A stretch of 64,000 bases of DNA from positions 124,001-188,000 of the forward strand of contig CAVQEK010000010.1 in assembly GCA_963711495.1 (NCBI GenBank). Direction: 5' to 3'. The DNA is from CAVQEK01 sp963711495 (lineage in GTDB: Bacteria; Bacteroidota; Bacteroidia; Cytophagales; Cyclobacteriaceae). Below, piece by piece: positions 36,901-45,525 of this stretch (position 1 is the stretch's first letter; every line of letters begins with the position of its first letter). Position numbers and translations under genes: made by a program. The notes under the pieces are model-generated. The model made no database searches, had not been told where the DNA came from, and worked only from the letters and a program-made list of their open reading frames with translations.

Positions 36901-39568
36901 AGGTAACAACGTCAACGAATTGTGTAGTATCAGTAAGCAGCATACCGCGTTTGTCCCCTTCAGGGAGCCTGAGTCCCACGAACGATCGATAGGGATAATA
37001 AGGAATTGAAAATTGATCGACACTAAAATCACCTCCCGCTTCAAATACCTTCTCACTAAAATATGCACTAAGCGCTCCAGGTGCGTCAATATTCTTGTTT
37101 AGATCCAGATTGATTGTAGCCTCACCCTGGTTATTAATATTACCCTGGAATATTTGCTCTTTTTCCGGTTCGAAACTTTTGGATGGATCGTCAAAAGTAT
37201 GGTTGGGAAATTGGTCAAATTTCGTTCTGATTGGGGAAAGCATGACCTCCACTTCCGCTTTAAGGTTTTTGGCAATTGCGCCATGCAGCCAATGCACTTT
37301 CAATGTGCCCGTTATTTGATCGTCACTGGCGGTTAATTTGTCCGTATTAAAATCCAGATTGATCTTAAGCCGGTTGGGTTTTACAGTTTCAATTTTGAGC
37401 TTTTTCTTAAAAATTGCATTGCCAACATGTATGCGGGCATACCAGTTACCGGTGATGGCGTCTTCAGATGTGCTGGTCCCAAAATAGTATATCCCATTCA
37501 CTGAACTGGTCCTTACTATCTTCCGGTCGATTTGTTCTTTTGGATTTATCAATTCAAAGATTACGGGATGGTTTTTTGGTAAAATATGTTGTTTATCTTC
37601 CAATATAAAGGCGATATGCAATGAATCCCCGGGACGCCAGACTCCCCTTTCGCCATATACAAAACCTTTGATACCGGATTGAACTTCTTCGCCGGCTGTA
37701 TTAAAATTACTCAGGGAAAGCGATGACCCATTATCGAGTTTAAGATATCCTTTTTGATTATTGTATTCAGCCACCAGTAAAAACGGCTTCCTGCCCACCT
37801 TAATCACTGCTGTACCCTCAGCATCTGTTACTTCAGAATTAAGCAATTGCTGCTGATAATCATAAATCTCAATTTCAGCTGACATTACCGGCTTGGTGTT
37901 TCTCAGATCGGTCACGGCGACAAACAGTTGATCGTCCTTGCCGGATTTTACCAAAATTCCCAGGTCTGATGCCAGTATATTTCTGGAAACCGTTCTCTCT
38001 GATGTATAGTAGGATGTACTGCATGGATTATCACGTTCACGCCAATCATAATTTGGTCCGTAGTAATAGTCGTCATAAGAGTCCCAATAGCTAGATTCAC
38101 CATTTTCACCATCCCAATCCTCTTCACTCGGTGAGAAAACCAATGGTTGTTCGGTGGCCGGAGCATTGTCGCAGTAGTAGGTCGAATATTCCTTTTTAAT
38201 GGACAGTTTCACCTGGTATATGGCACCCGGCTCAGCATTGATCAATTGGGCCAAATCCAGGGTATAACGGTTCCAACGTCCAAGCTCCATACTTCCTGAC
38301 GTGTTGAGTGGAATAACTTTCTTCAAGACCGGATAACCAACCCGCCTCAGTTCTTCATTGCCCGACAGGTCATTGCGTTGTAAGAATTGCGCAATGTTAT
38401 TTTCATATATTTTAATAATGGTGAGGTCGACAGCCCGTAGATTTACCGCTTCAAAAGGAAATATCAACCCATCAGTAGAAGGCAATATCACCCCCTTGCT
38501 CACCAGTCGAACGGCCGGTTTGATTTGTTCAAAAACCAGATCTCTGGTGGTCGAGTTTGCTAATTTATACCCCTGAATATTCTTAATGCCTCGATTCACC
38601 GTAATGGTTTTATTGCCGGCTTGTCTGACATTAGGATATACCTTCAATTCATTATTTTCAGCCACATACCTTAGATCGGAGAGATCATCAATTTGTATCA
38701 TGCCGGTAAAATCCTGCGTAGATAACAAAGGATCTGAAAACAAGATTGACAAATACTGTGTCGGGGTTTGCACGATATGCATCTGCATCACCTGAAAATC
38801 GCCAAGTGCTGGAATTTCAACTTCTTCTTTCTGTTTTCTATCAACTCCAATTGGAGCCCCGTCAATTGTCAGGCTGAGCTTCCCTTTTTGGTCAGTTCGA
38901 ACAACATCATTCACTGTAAACTGGTGCGTATTTTGGTCATTTTGGTGAACCCATTGTATAGGAAGGTCTGTGTTTTGCTGGAAAGCTTTCATCATTTTTT
39001 CCACTGTACCATCATCAGCAAAGTCGGCTGTGACGATTTCACCGGTTAATTGCTGGTTTTTAAGGTCGCTCACATCGGCAGCTTGCAAGCCTGCAATCCT
39101 CAACTCATAATCCTGCTTAATCACCTGAAAACTATATTTGAAATCACCTAAGCGCTGGGGCAGGGTCATTATTTTGTCCAGCGCAACAGTCACATTGTAC
39201 ATTTGGCCAGATATCAGATCCTCTGCAGGCTTAAATTCTATGGTTCTGGCATTTATCCAGTATGCCGTGCCTTTAATATTTGGGGTGAAGATGAAAAGTC
39301 TTTCTTCCACTGGTTTGCCAAAGGCGGATGAATCCTTCAAACTTTGGGTAAACTCCAGCGTCAACGAGGATTTCTTTGACAAAATGCCGGCAGAATATTC
39401 GGAAATATATGCTGAAAATGCCTGATCTACCGACTGACTAGCATTTCTTGCCGCACTCGATGGTTCACGAAAATAAAATATTCCGGCTATGATCACGGAT
39501 GTTCCAAGCACCAGGCCTACCAAAATGCGGGCTTTCTTATTTAGGGAAAATTTATTGGGGATATACAT
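33965..39568 (-). CDS. bacterial alpha-2-macroglobulin family protein
   Basis: 1867 residues, exported by an N-terminal hydrophobic segment (ILVGLVLGTSVIIAGIFYF) without a lipobox. A chain of macroglobulin (MG) beta domains fills the first 1300 residues, including the conserved GERGVWRPGDSLHIAFIL. The thioester motif CVEQ is intact in YPHGCVEQVTSAVFPQLY near residue 1415, followed by the alpha-helical complement-like toroid (GGFAYWPG, ATSYAGNFLLEA). The family traps attacking proteases after bait cleavage. No penicillin-binding protein 1C gene is next to it, unlike in proteobacteria. A loop near 490-520 is rich in Asp, Tyr and Trp. Confidence 0.93.
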   Translation of the reverse strand: MYIPNKFSLNKKARILVGLVLGTSVIIAGIFYFREPSSAARNASQSVDQAFSAYISEYSAGILSKKSSLTLEFTQSLKDSSAFGKPVEERLFIFTPNIKGTAYWINARTIEFKPAEDLISGQMYNVTVALDKIMTLPQRLGDFKYSFQVIKQDYELRIAGLQAADVSDLKNQQLTGEIVTADFADDGTVEKMMKAFQQNTDLPIQWVHQNDQNTHQFTVNDVVRTDQKGKLSLTIDGAPIGVDRKQKEEVEIPALGDFQVMQMHIVQTPTQYLSILFSDPLLSTQDFTGMIQIDDLSDLRYVAENNELKVYPNVRQAGNKTITVNRGIKNIQGYKLANSTTRDLVFEQIKPAVRLVSKGVILPSTDGLIFPFEAVNLRAVDLTIIKIYENNIAQFLQRNDLSGNEELRRVGYPVLKKVIPLNTSGSMELGRWNRYTLDLAQLINAEPGAIYQVKLSIKKEYSTYYCDNAPATEQPLVFSPSEEDWDGENGESSYWDSYDDYYYGPNYDWRERDNPCSTSYYTSERTVSRNILASDLGILVKSGKDDQLFVAVTDLRNTKPVMSAEIEIYDYQQQLLNSEVTDAEGTAVIKVGRKPFLLVAEYNNQKGYLKLDNGSSLSLSNFNTAGEEVQSGIKGFVYGERGVWRPGDSLHIAFILEDKQHILPKNHPVIFELINPKEQIDRKIVRTSSVNGIYYFGTSTSEDAITGNWYARIHVGNAIFKKKLKIETVKPNRLKINLDFNTDKLTASDDQITGTLKVHWLHGAIAKNLKAEVEVMLSPIRTKFDQFPNHTFDDPSKSFEPEKEQIFQGNINNQGEATINLDLNKNIDAPGALSAYFSEKVFEAGGDFSVDQFSIPYYPYRSFVGLRLPEGDKRGMLLTDTTQFVDVVTLTADGNLISREGLDLEIYKLDWRWWWDQSSNVVSNYVARMHQQLVKKGKLNTVNGRGRASFRINYPDWGRYFIRITDPVSGHSAGKVFYMDWPGWAGRGKRDVPGGATMLAFSADKEAYNVGEDVHLSIPGAEGGRALISVENGSRILEHWWIDTKTGENTFDFKTTPGMTPNVYVFITLIQPHDKTVNDLPIRMYGVVSINVEDPETYLHPQLNMADVLEPGGPVKLKVSEQDGKPMAYTIAMVDEGLLDLTRFKTPVPHASFYAREALGVKTWDLFDDVLGAYGGKIERLLAVGGDEMIGVKQNAKVNRFKPVVKYLGPFYLEKGATATHEFIMPEYVGSVRTMVVAADEGRYGHVDKTTPVKKPLMLLSTLPRVLGPGEKVSLPVNVFAMEKNIGAVNVSIKPNDMFEIIGSRAHNLNFAEEGDEVVNFELQVKPDIGVGRVEIFASAGKNKAHESIDIAVRNPNPMVTDVYEAMLDPGQSWDKSFAALGMTGTNEASLEISSLPPVNLDKRLRYLMDYPHGCVEQVTSAVFPQLYLGDFVELPAAKLQEFEQNIKTAIARLANFQMSDGGFAYWPGMEEPDPWATSYAGNFLLEARKKGYNVPAEMLRKWKNYQQTKANRWTLHKDIYRNDLIQAYRLYTLALAGDAPRGAMNRMVEEKNISVPAKWRLASAFALAGLKDVANQLIDNLSYEVKPYREMAYTYGSQTRDEAMILETLILLDKKSKGFDLLKKIAADLSNNNLWMSTQTTAYSLMVVGKFAAIDKGGKPIDCSLSYNNAKKTNIKTDYPIATKDFDVNEQNSVSLQNNGQGIVFIRLLNSGKPLKEDLQEVANDLSVTVRYFDMEGNIVEPQTVGQSNSLKVEVTVTNPGIRGDYQQLALTQIFPSGWEILNARIDKTLQMEQKSTPAYQDIRDDRVYTYFDLKANERKTFVLMVNASYAGKFYLPPVSCSAMYDNSINARTAGMWIQVVQDEVQ

Positions 39569-39687
39569 AAATTAAAAAATATGGTGGCTAATCAATGAAT
39601 AAAATTAATAAAGCCAGCGTTTAATTCTATCCTAAATGCGTTGTTTTTATTAAAAAATCCATAAGGGATTTTTCAGAAAAAAAAGAC

Positions 39688-41145
39688 TTAATATTTTGTC
39701 CAAAAATATGGCGTGAATAAAATCATGACTGTAAAAATTTCGAGCCGCCCCAACAACATGATAAAACTGAGCAGCCATTTTCCAACCGGATTAATGCTGG
39801 CAAAATTATCCATAGGACCTACGGCCCCAATACCCGGACCGATATTACCCAAACAAGTGGCCACAGCTCCAATAGAAGTCAAAAAATCGTGTCCCAAAGC
39901 AGCCAAAACAATCGAACCGCCAGCAAAGATCATTAAATAAATTATCATAAAGGCCATTACATTGAAGGTAATCCCCGCCGACACCGCCTTTTTATTTAAT
40001 CGTACCGGCAGGATTGCCGATGGGTGTAATTGTCTTCTCAACTCCAAAAGACTGTTTTTGAGCAAGATCACATGCCGCACTACTTTCACACCACCAGCAG
40101 TTGATCCTGCCGAGGCCCCGATAAACATGAGCATAAAAAATACGATGGTCAGAAAGAAGGTCCATTGGGTATAGTCGGCGGTTACATACCCTGTGGTCGT
40201 CACAATAGAAACCAATTGAAATAGTGCATCCCTGAAGGACTTTTCAAGGTCATCATTGGACACAAAAAACACCACTGATGCAATTAATACAGCCAGAACC
40301 AGCGTGAATTTTAAATAATACCGGAATTCTTCATTTTCCCAGACCTTGCGTAACTTACCATGCAATGCAAAGTAAGTAAGGGTGAAATTCGTGCCTGCCA
40401 GGAACATAAAAATAATGATCACATACTGGACAAATGGTGAGGAAAAATATGCGATACTGGCCTGCTTAGTGGAAAATCCTCCGGTAGCCATAGTAGTTAA
40501 CGAATGATTGATCGCATCAAAATACGACATGCCCCCTAGCCTGAGCAAAATGGCTTCAAGACCCGTCAATCCGAGATAGATCAGCCAGAGACGTTTTGCG
40601 GTATCGGTGATCCTGGGTTTGAGTTTGTCCGGTGTGACACCCGGGGCCTCAGCCACAAAAAGCTCCATGCCACCAATGCCCAAAATAGGTAAAATCGCCA
40701 CCGTAAGCACAATGATACCCATACCGCCGATCCACTGTGTCAGACTGCGCCAGAATAAAATGCCTTCGCCTATTTTTTCAATATCGTTGAGGATGGAAGC
40801 ACCAGTAGTCGTATAGCCGGAAATGGTTTCAAAAAATGCATCTGTGAGACTTGGAATCTCACTGCTAAATATATAAGGCAAGGATCCGCACAGTGACATA
40901 CTCAGCCAACCCAACGTAACGATCAGATACCCGTCCCTTTTTTTTAGTTGTCCGCTTTTTTTGCTCCTGGTGAGTATCCAGGCGGTGAAACCAACACCTA
41001 GTGTAAGTATTCCACTGATGAAAAGTGCCTTCCACTGCCCGTCGTGATAATACCATGAAACGGGGAGGCACAAGAGCATAAACCCACCATTCAACATCCA
41101 CAGGAGTCCAAGTATTGAAATGATGGTTTTGAAATTAAATCTCAT
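39688..41145 (-). CDS. trkH: TrkH family potassium uptake channel
   Basis: 485 residues with about ten membrane spans. The four K+ filter loops are visible as ISGYTTTGASIL, TMATGGFSTKQA, VTTTGYVTADY and LGNIGPGIGAVG. It forms the K+ path gated by TrkA. Its start overlaps the stop of trkA by 4 bp (41142-41145), so the two are translated together. Stop at 39688. Confidence 0.94.
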   Translation of the reverse strand: MRFNFKTIISILGLLWMLNGGFMLLCLPVSWYYHDGQWKALFISGILTLGVGFTAWILTRSKKSGQLKKRDGYLIVTLGWLSMSLCGSLPYIFSSEIPSLTDAFFETISGYTTTGASILNDIEKIGEGILFWRSLTQWIGGMGIIVLTVAILPILGIGGMELFVAEAPGVTPDKLKPRITDTAKRLWLIYLGLTGLEAILLRLGGMSYFDAINHSLTTMATGGFSTKQASIAYFSSPFVQYVIIIFMFLAGTNFTLTYFALHGKLRKVWENEEFRYYLKFTLVLAVLIASVVFFVSNDDLEKSFRDALFQLVSIVTTTGYVTADYTQWTFFLTIVFFMLMFIGASAGSTAGGVKVVRHVILLKNSLLELRRQLHPSAILPVRLNKKAVSAGITFNVMAFMIIYLMIFAGGSIVLAALGHDFLTSIGAVATCLGNIGPGIGAVGPMDNFASINPVGKWLLSFIMLLGRLEIFTVMILFTPYFWTKY

Positions 41146-42482
41146 TTAAAGTATAATTCCACCTCCCTGATCGCCTCAGGTAAACTCATGACCACAACAC
41201 GGTCTTTTGGCTGAAAAACGAAATCACCAAACGTGGTATAACCCACACCTTTGCGCACTACGCCGCCAACGATGGCCTCTTTGGGAAAATTAAGGTTTTT
41301 CAATTTTTTGTTGACGATCTGAGAGTTTTCCTTCACTTCAAATTCCAAAACTTCTGCATCCACACCATGAATACCGGTCAACGAGATGACATCCCCCTTA
41401 CGGATATACCTCGAAATGAAATTGGCAGCGATCAGTTTTTTATTGATCATGGTGTCCACGCCAATATTTTGTGAAAGATGGATATAATCCATATTCTCAA
41501 CCAGGGCGATTGTTTTGGCTACACCACTATTTTTTGCCACCAAACACGAAATAATATTGGTCTCGGAATTGTTGGTGACAGCTACAAAAGCATCCATTTC
41601 TTCAATGCCTTCATCTTTCAACAATTCGACATCCGAACCATCCCCATTGATCACCAGCGTATCCTTCAACTCGTCGGCCAATTCAAAGCAACGCTCTTTA
41701 TCGGTTTCTATTAATTTGATTTTGTACTTTTTGCTCAAACGGCGCGCTGCATGGTATCCAACTTTGCTTCCTCCAAGGATCATTATATTTTTGATGGCCA
41801 CCCGTTCTCTGCTCGTCAATTCCAATACCTTCTGAACGCCCTCGGGCTGCGCAATGAAATAGGCGTGGTCATTGGGCAAAAAGCGAGTATCACCGTGTGG
41901 GATAATGGTCTCATTGCCACGCAGTATGGCCACGGTTATAAAATTATGATCGCGATTAAGATGGGTGGTTTCGCGTAGAAGTTTGTTGGCCAGGAAACCA
42001 TGTTTATCGATATAAATACCTACCAGCGTCAACATACCATTGTCAAATTCGAAGGTATCGGTGAGGGCGGCTTCCCGCAATAGTCGTTTAATTTCCCGGG
42101 CAGCAAGGCTTTCCGGTGAGATCAGTTCATCAATTCCGATATCCTTGAGATTCAACACATCCTTTTCAATCAAAAATTCAGTATTGTCTATCCTGGCAAT
42201 GGTTTTTTTTGCGCCGAGTTTTTTGGCGATCACACATGTCGCCAGATTCGTCTCTTCAGAGGAAGTTACAGAAATCAACAGGTCAGCTTTGGAGACATTG
42301 GCTTCTTCGAGTATTTTAAAACTCGTAGAACTCCCTTTTACCGTGTTAACATCAAGATGACCCGCCACGTAGCTCAACCTGTCTTGCGACAGATCAATAA
42401 TGACCAATTCCTGACGTTCAAAAGTCAATAATTTGGCCAAATGAAATCCCACTTCTCCTGCTCCTGCAATAATTATTCTCAT
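41142..42482 (-). CDS. trkA: Trk potassium transporter regulatory subunit TrkA
   Basis: 446 residues with two RCK halves, each an NAD-binding domain plus a TrkA_C domain: RIIIAGAGEVGFHLAKLL at the N-terminus and NIMILGGSKVGYHAARRL near residue 230. Both TrkA_C parts follow (TLVGIYIDKHGFLANKLLRE; LEFEVKENSQIVNKKLKNL). It binds NADH or ATP and gates TrkH. First gene of the trkA-trkH operon; a -7 box lies 35 bp upstream. Confidence 0.94.
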   Translation of the reverse strand: MRIIIAGAGEVGFHLAKLLTFERQELVIIDLSQDRLSYVAGHLDVNTVKGSSTSFKILEEANVSKADLLISVTSSEETNLATCVIAKKLGAKKTIARIDNTEFLIEKDVLNLKDIGIDELISPESLAAREIKRLLREAALTDTFEFDNGMLTLVGIYIDKHGFLANKLLRETTHLNRDHNFITVAILRGNETIIPHGDTRFLPNDHAYFIAQPEGVQKVLELTSRERVAIKNIMILGGSKVGYHAARRLSKKYKIKLIETDKERCFELADELKDTLVINGDGSDVELLKDEGIEEMDAFVAVTNNSETNIISCLVAKNSGVAKTIALVENMDYIHLSQNIGVDTMINKKLIAANFISRYIRKGDVISLTGIHGVDAEVLEFEVKENSQIVNKKLKNLNFPKEAIVGGVVRKGVGYTTFGDFVFQPKDRVVVMSLPEAIREVELYFK

Positions 42483-42516
42483 CGAGTATTAAAGCCTTTT
42501 AGTGATAAAAATTAAA

Positions 42517-42524
42517 CAAAGATA
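42517..42524 (-). promoter_or_regulatory. -7 box of trkA-trkH operon
   Basis: On the minus strand TATCTTTG matches TAnnTTTG exactly. A TTTG lies 24 bp further upstream (42549-42552), slightly beyond the usual -33 distance. The start codon is 35 bp downstream. Confidence 0.5.
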
Positions 42525-42604
42525 TAACCCGTCCACATATTAACTAAGCAAATCGCCGATAAAATAGAGGTGACAGGTACCCGTCATTTTATAACCTGAA
42601 ATCT

Positions 42605-43507
42605 TCATTTATTTTGAGTGTCTGCAATATTTTTAAATAACACGACTTTGGAAAAATTCCGATAAGGATCACCGATCTGTCCAAGGTCCGAACGGCCAGG
42701 ACCGGAGACATCTGCTACAATGTATTGGCGGTTTTCATAACTGTAATACGTATCGTATGGTTTAGGAATTCCATTGATCGCCACCAGCAAATGCCCGGTT
42801 TCATACAGAAACAACACTTCGTTACGGTCAATACTCAGGCTTGTCGTAGCAAAGATCAAGGCTTTGGAATCGCAATCTCCCCAACCGTTGATGAACACCT
42901 GAGGGGGTGGCACTAAACCAGCCGTATATTTATTGTTAAAATTATTGGGTGGCACACCATAGGGAATATCCTCGCAAAATTTTACGAGCAGTTCCAACCG
43001 TGCTCTCCTCGAAATATATTCATCTTTTGCTTGATTCAGGGCCAACCGGATGGGGGTAAGAAAAACACTATAATACCGGATCATGGCCAAAACATCGGGT
43101 ACAATGTAGTCGCCCTCTCTTCTAAACATGGCGGAAACCAGCATGGCCTTTCTCGATCTCAATGCTGAGTCAGTCGCAATATAAACTTCAAACAAACTAT
43201 TGGGAACTCCATATTTTAGAATTGCGGCATCGGTGGAAGGCACATCATAACTCCAGTGCCACGATTTAAGTCTGTTTTCCTGATCTTTGAACTGGAACCG
43301 AATATCATATCGATCGGCCATCCGGTTGCATTCATAGACCACATGCTTGTTTTTATAGTAATCTTTGGGGCCTTCTGAAAAGACCACAGAAGGGCTGTCA
43401 TATTGATGAATTACAAAATGTGATGCTGTTAATCGGTGCATCACTACAACCAAATAAACGCATAAAATGATTCCCAACAGAGATAATACTATGGATATAG
43501 AACGCAT
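42605..43507 (-). CDS. membrane-anchored transglutaminase-like protein
   Basis: 300 residues. One N-terminal membrane helix (ISIVLSLLGIILCVYLVVV), then an extracytoplasmic part. The transglutaminase-like triad is visible: Cys in NGWGDCDSKALIFATTSL, His in YETGHLLVAI, Asp in QYIVADVSGPGRSDLG. Such domains act as proteases or acyl-transfer enzymes on proteins or peptidoglycan; the substrate is unknown. It starts directly after the stop of the four-helix membrane protein at 43508, so the two form a tight pair. Confidence 0.75.
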   Translation of the reverse strand: MRSISIVLSLLGIILCVYLVVVMHRLTASHFVIHQYDSPSVVFSEGPKDYYKNKHVVYECNRMADRYDIRFQFKDQENRLKSWHWSYDVPSTDAAILKYGVPNSLFEVYIATDSALRSRKAMLVSAMFRREGDYIVPDVLAMIRYYSVFLTPIRLALNQAKDEYISRRARLELLVKFCEDIPYGVPPNNFNNKYTAGLVPPPQVFINGWGDCDSKALIFATTSLSIDRNEVLFLYETGHLLVAINGIPKPYDTYYSYENRQYIVADVSGPGRSDLGQIGDPYRNFSKVVLFKNIADTQNK

Positions 43508-44116
43508 TTATTTGACTTCCATTGGTTTAAGTGGAACAACCATATTGGTACTATCCTGGGGAGCAGATGCCCCGAAGTCAGACTTCCCGGCATTCTCAAA
43601 CTGTTCATAATGGACCAAACTGGCGACAAACCGATTGAGCGCCGGCCTGACAAAAAGTGCTATTCCCAGAATGACCATGGAAGTGATCACGGAAACAGCA
43701 ATATTTTTATTTCTGATCTCCAGCATTTCATCGACATGGATGGTCGCCCGGAAAAACACCCCCAAAGCAGACAGCAGGATCAGGATACTGAAAAATATGG
43801 TGATCGCGTAGTACAGCAAAAAATAAAAAAAACTGATTAACACCGTATTGAATGAAATTTCGTCCCTGGCCAGTACAATCACTCTCAGGGTGTCAACTGC
43901 CGGTAAAATACTCGAATTTACCAGAATGAGTACACTGATTATGATGGCCCCCACAAATAAAGTCATGGCCAGGTTGTCTTTGTAATCTCCGTAATTGCTG
44001 GAACGGCCAATGATCATTTTGTCAATGATACGCTTGGTAATAAAAATCGTGAGCAGGCTGAAAATAATCGAAATGGTCATTTCGTAACTGGCAAAAAAGA
44101 ATATCTTCCAATCCAT
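43508..44116 (-). CDS. DUF350-like inner-membrane protein
   Basis: 202 residues with four to five membrane spans arranged as two similar halves. The segments DYKDNLAMTLFVGAIIISVLIL and NKNIAVSVITSMVILGIALF are alike in the way DUF350 repeats are. C-terminal tail polar (GASAPQDSTNMVVPLKPMEVK). Function unknown. The transglutaminase-like gene begins at the next base, suggesting the two products work together in the envelope. Confidence 0.6.
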   Translation of the reverse strand: MDWKIFFFASYEMTISIIFSLLTIFITKRIIDKMIIGRSSNYGDYKDNLAMTLFVGAIIISVLILVNSSILPAVDTLRVIVLARDEISFNTVLISFFYFLLYYAITIFFSILILLSALGVFFRATIHVDEMLEIRNKNIAVSVITSMVILGIALFVRPALNRFVASLVHYEQFENAGKSDFGASAPQDSTNMVVPLKPMEVK

Positions 44117-44175
44117 ATCGTCTAAATGTTAATTTTCGTAATGTACCAAAATACCCTGGCAATTTGAGCATATTA

Positions 44176-45402
44176 CTATTCCTTCAGCGGTTGTTCGAGC
44201 AGCAGCCGGTTATAGTTGATCCAGAACTGCGGATCATTGGAAGCATTTTGCTGATACAGCGGTTTTTCCAAATCAATCATTTGATCCTTATTGATGTGCG
44301 CGTCATCTCCGGTATGGATATCATTGACAAAGAATTCACGATAAACCGAAAGATCGGCTATTTCCGTGGTGGTTAACAATTTAAAATAATTCATAAAAGA
44401 CATGTACTTCAGATACATGCGGCCGTCGTGTTCACGATATTCTTCATTGATCTCAAACCATTTCTTGGTTTCCAGCCTTTTGGTGACGAAGTAGGCATAG
44501 CTAAATTTAACAATGGCAAAATTGTCAGTCCGGATGTAGAGCGTGCCCTCAATTGAAACATGGGTAAATCGAAAATTTTTACTGGGCGCAATACTGATCA
44601 CCACCACCTCTTTGCCATCGATCTGGGTATAATAACTGATCTCAAAATCATAATTGCGGTCGGCAAAGGAATCAAAAACACCGACAAAAGGGACACTCTT
44701 GTCGTGATTGCGAATTGGATTGTGATACACCATATTCGAAAATTCATTTCCCTTCACCCTGGGTGACACGCCATGAATGAGTTTTTTGGTGCTGTCGTTG
44801 GCATAGTCCTGTATGTATTCGTCAAAATATTTCACATAGTCTTTGCTATGGCGCAGTTGCTTGATGGCGATTTGTGTTTCATCACTGGATTTCCTGTAGC
44901 CCGGATCATACACCGAGAGAGCCGCTTCCAGAAAACTGATATATTCATTGTTTTTCTTCAGATAATCCCGGTAGTACCCATCGAGTACATATGGTTTTAC
45001 AGGAAAATTTTTTCTGATATGGTTGATGGCCTTTCGAATAAAGCGCCTTGCCGTCTCCTTTTCATCGCGAATGACCACTTCATTCAGAACGCTGGTTTGC
45101 GCCTTCATCCGGATATTAAACGTCTTTTTCCCTTTCAGATCGGCTATGCTATATTTAAATGTTTCATATCCAATAGCAGAAGCGCACAGCGTGTCGTTTT
45201 CAAGATAGGCCGGAATGTTAAAAATATATGCTCCATTGTCATTGGCCACCGTTCCGATGCTTTTTTCACAAATGCCAACTTCGGCAAAACTGACCGGTTG
45301 GCCGCTTTTGGCATCGGTTACGGTACCACGGATTGATATGGTCTGGGCCCACGTGGCAAGTGACACGATTCCCATAAGCAGTGATAAATGTATCCTCTTC
45401 AT
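44176..45402 (-). CDS. CarboxypepD_reg-like domain protein, exported
   Basis: About 408 residues from ATG 45402 (MKRIHLSLLMGIVSLATWAQ, signal peptide). Residues 20-105 form the carboxypeptidase regulatory-like beta domain common at the N-terminus of Bacteroidota envelope proteins (IRGTVTDAKSGQPVSFAEVGI, GAYIFNIP, ASAIGYETFKY). The rest begins with AIKNPVKPYVLDGYYR-like sequence (FPVKPYVLDGYYRDYLKKNN) and is beta-rich, as in DUF5686-type outer-membrane associated proteins. An in-frame start at 45420 would add six residues. Function unknown. Confidence 0.75.
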   Translation of the reverse strand: MKRIHLSLLMGIVSLATWAQTISIRGTVTDAKSGQPVSFAEVGICEKSIGTVANDNGAYIFNIPAYLENDTLCASAIGYETFKYSIADLKGKKTFNIRMKAQTSVLNEVVIRDEKETARRFIRKAINHIRKNFPVKPYVLDGYYRDYLKKNNEYISFLEAALSVYDPGYRKSSDETQIAIKQLRHSKDYVKYFDEYIQDYANDSTKKLIHGVSPRVKGNEFSNMVYHNPIRNHDKSVPFVGVFDSFADRNYDFEISYYTQIDGKEVVVISIAPSKNFRFTHVSIEGTLYIRTDNFAIVKFSYAYFVTKRLETKKWFEINEEYREHDGRMYLKYMSFMNYFKLLTTTEIADLSVYREFFVNDIHTGDDAHINKDQMIDLEKPLYQQNASNDPQFWINYNRLLLEQPLKE

Positions 45403-45525
45403 CAAAAATAAATCACGCAAAAATAATGCTTAAATCAAAAACACCTTCATCCCGTTTTTGATAACTGTCTTTATTTCCACTAATTTTCATTTTCCTTAAT
45501 CAGATATAAAAACAAAGGTGTTTTT

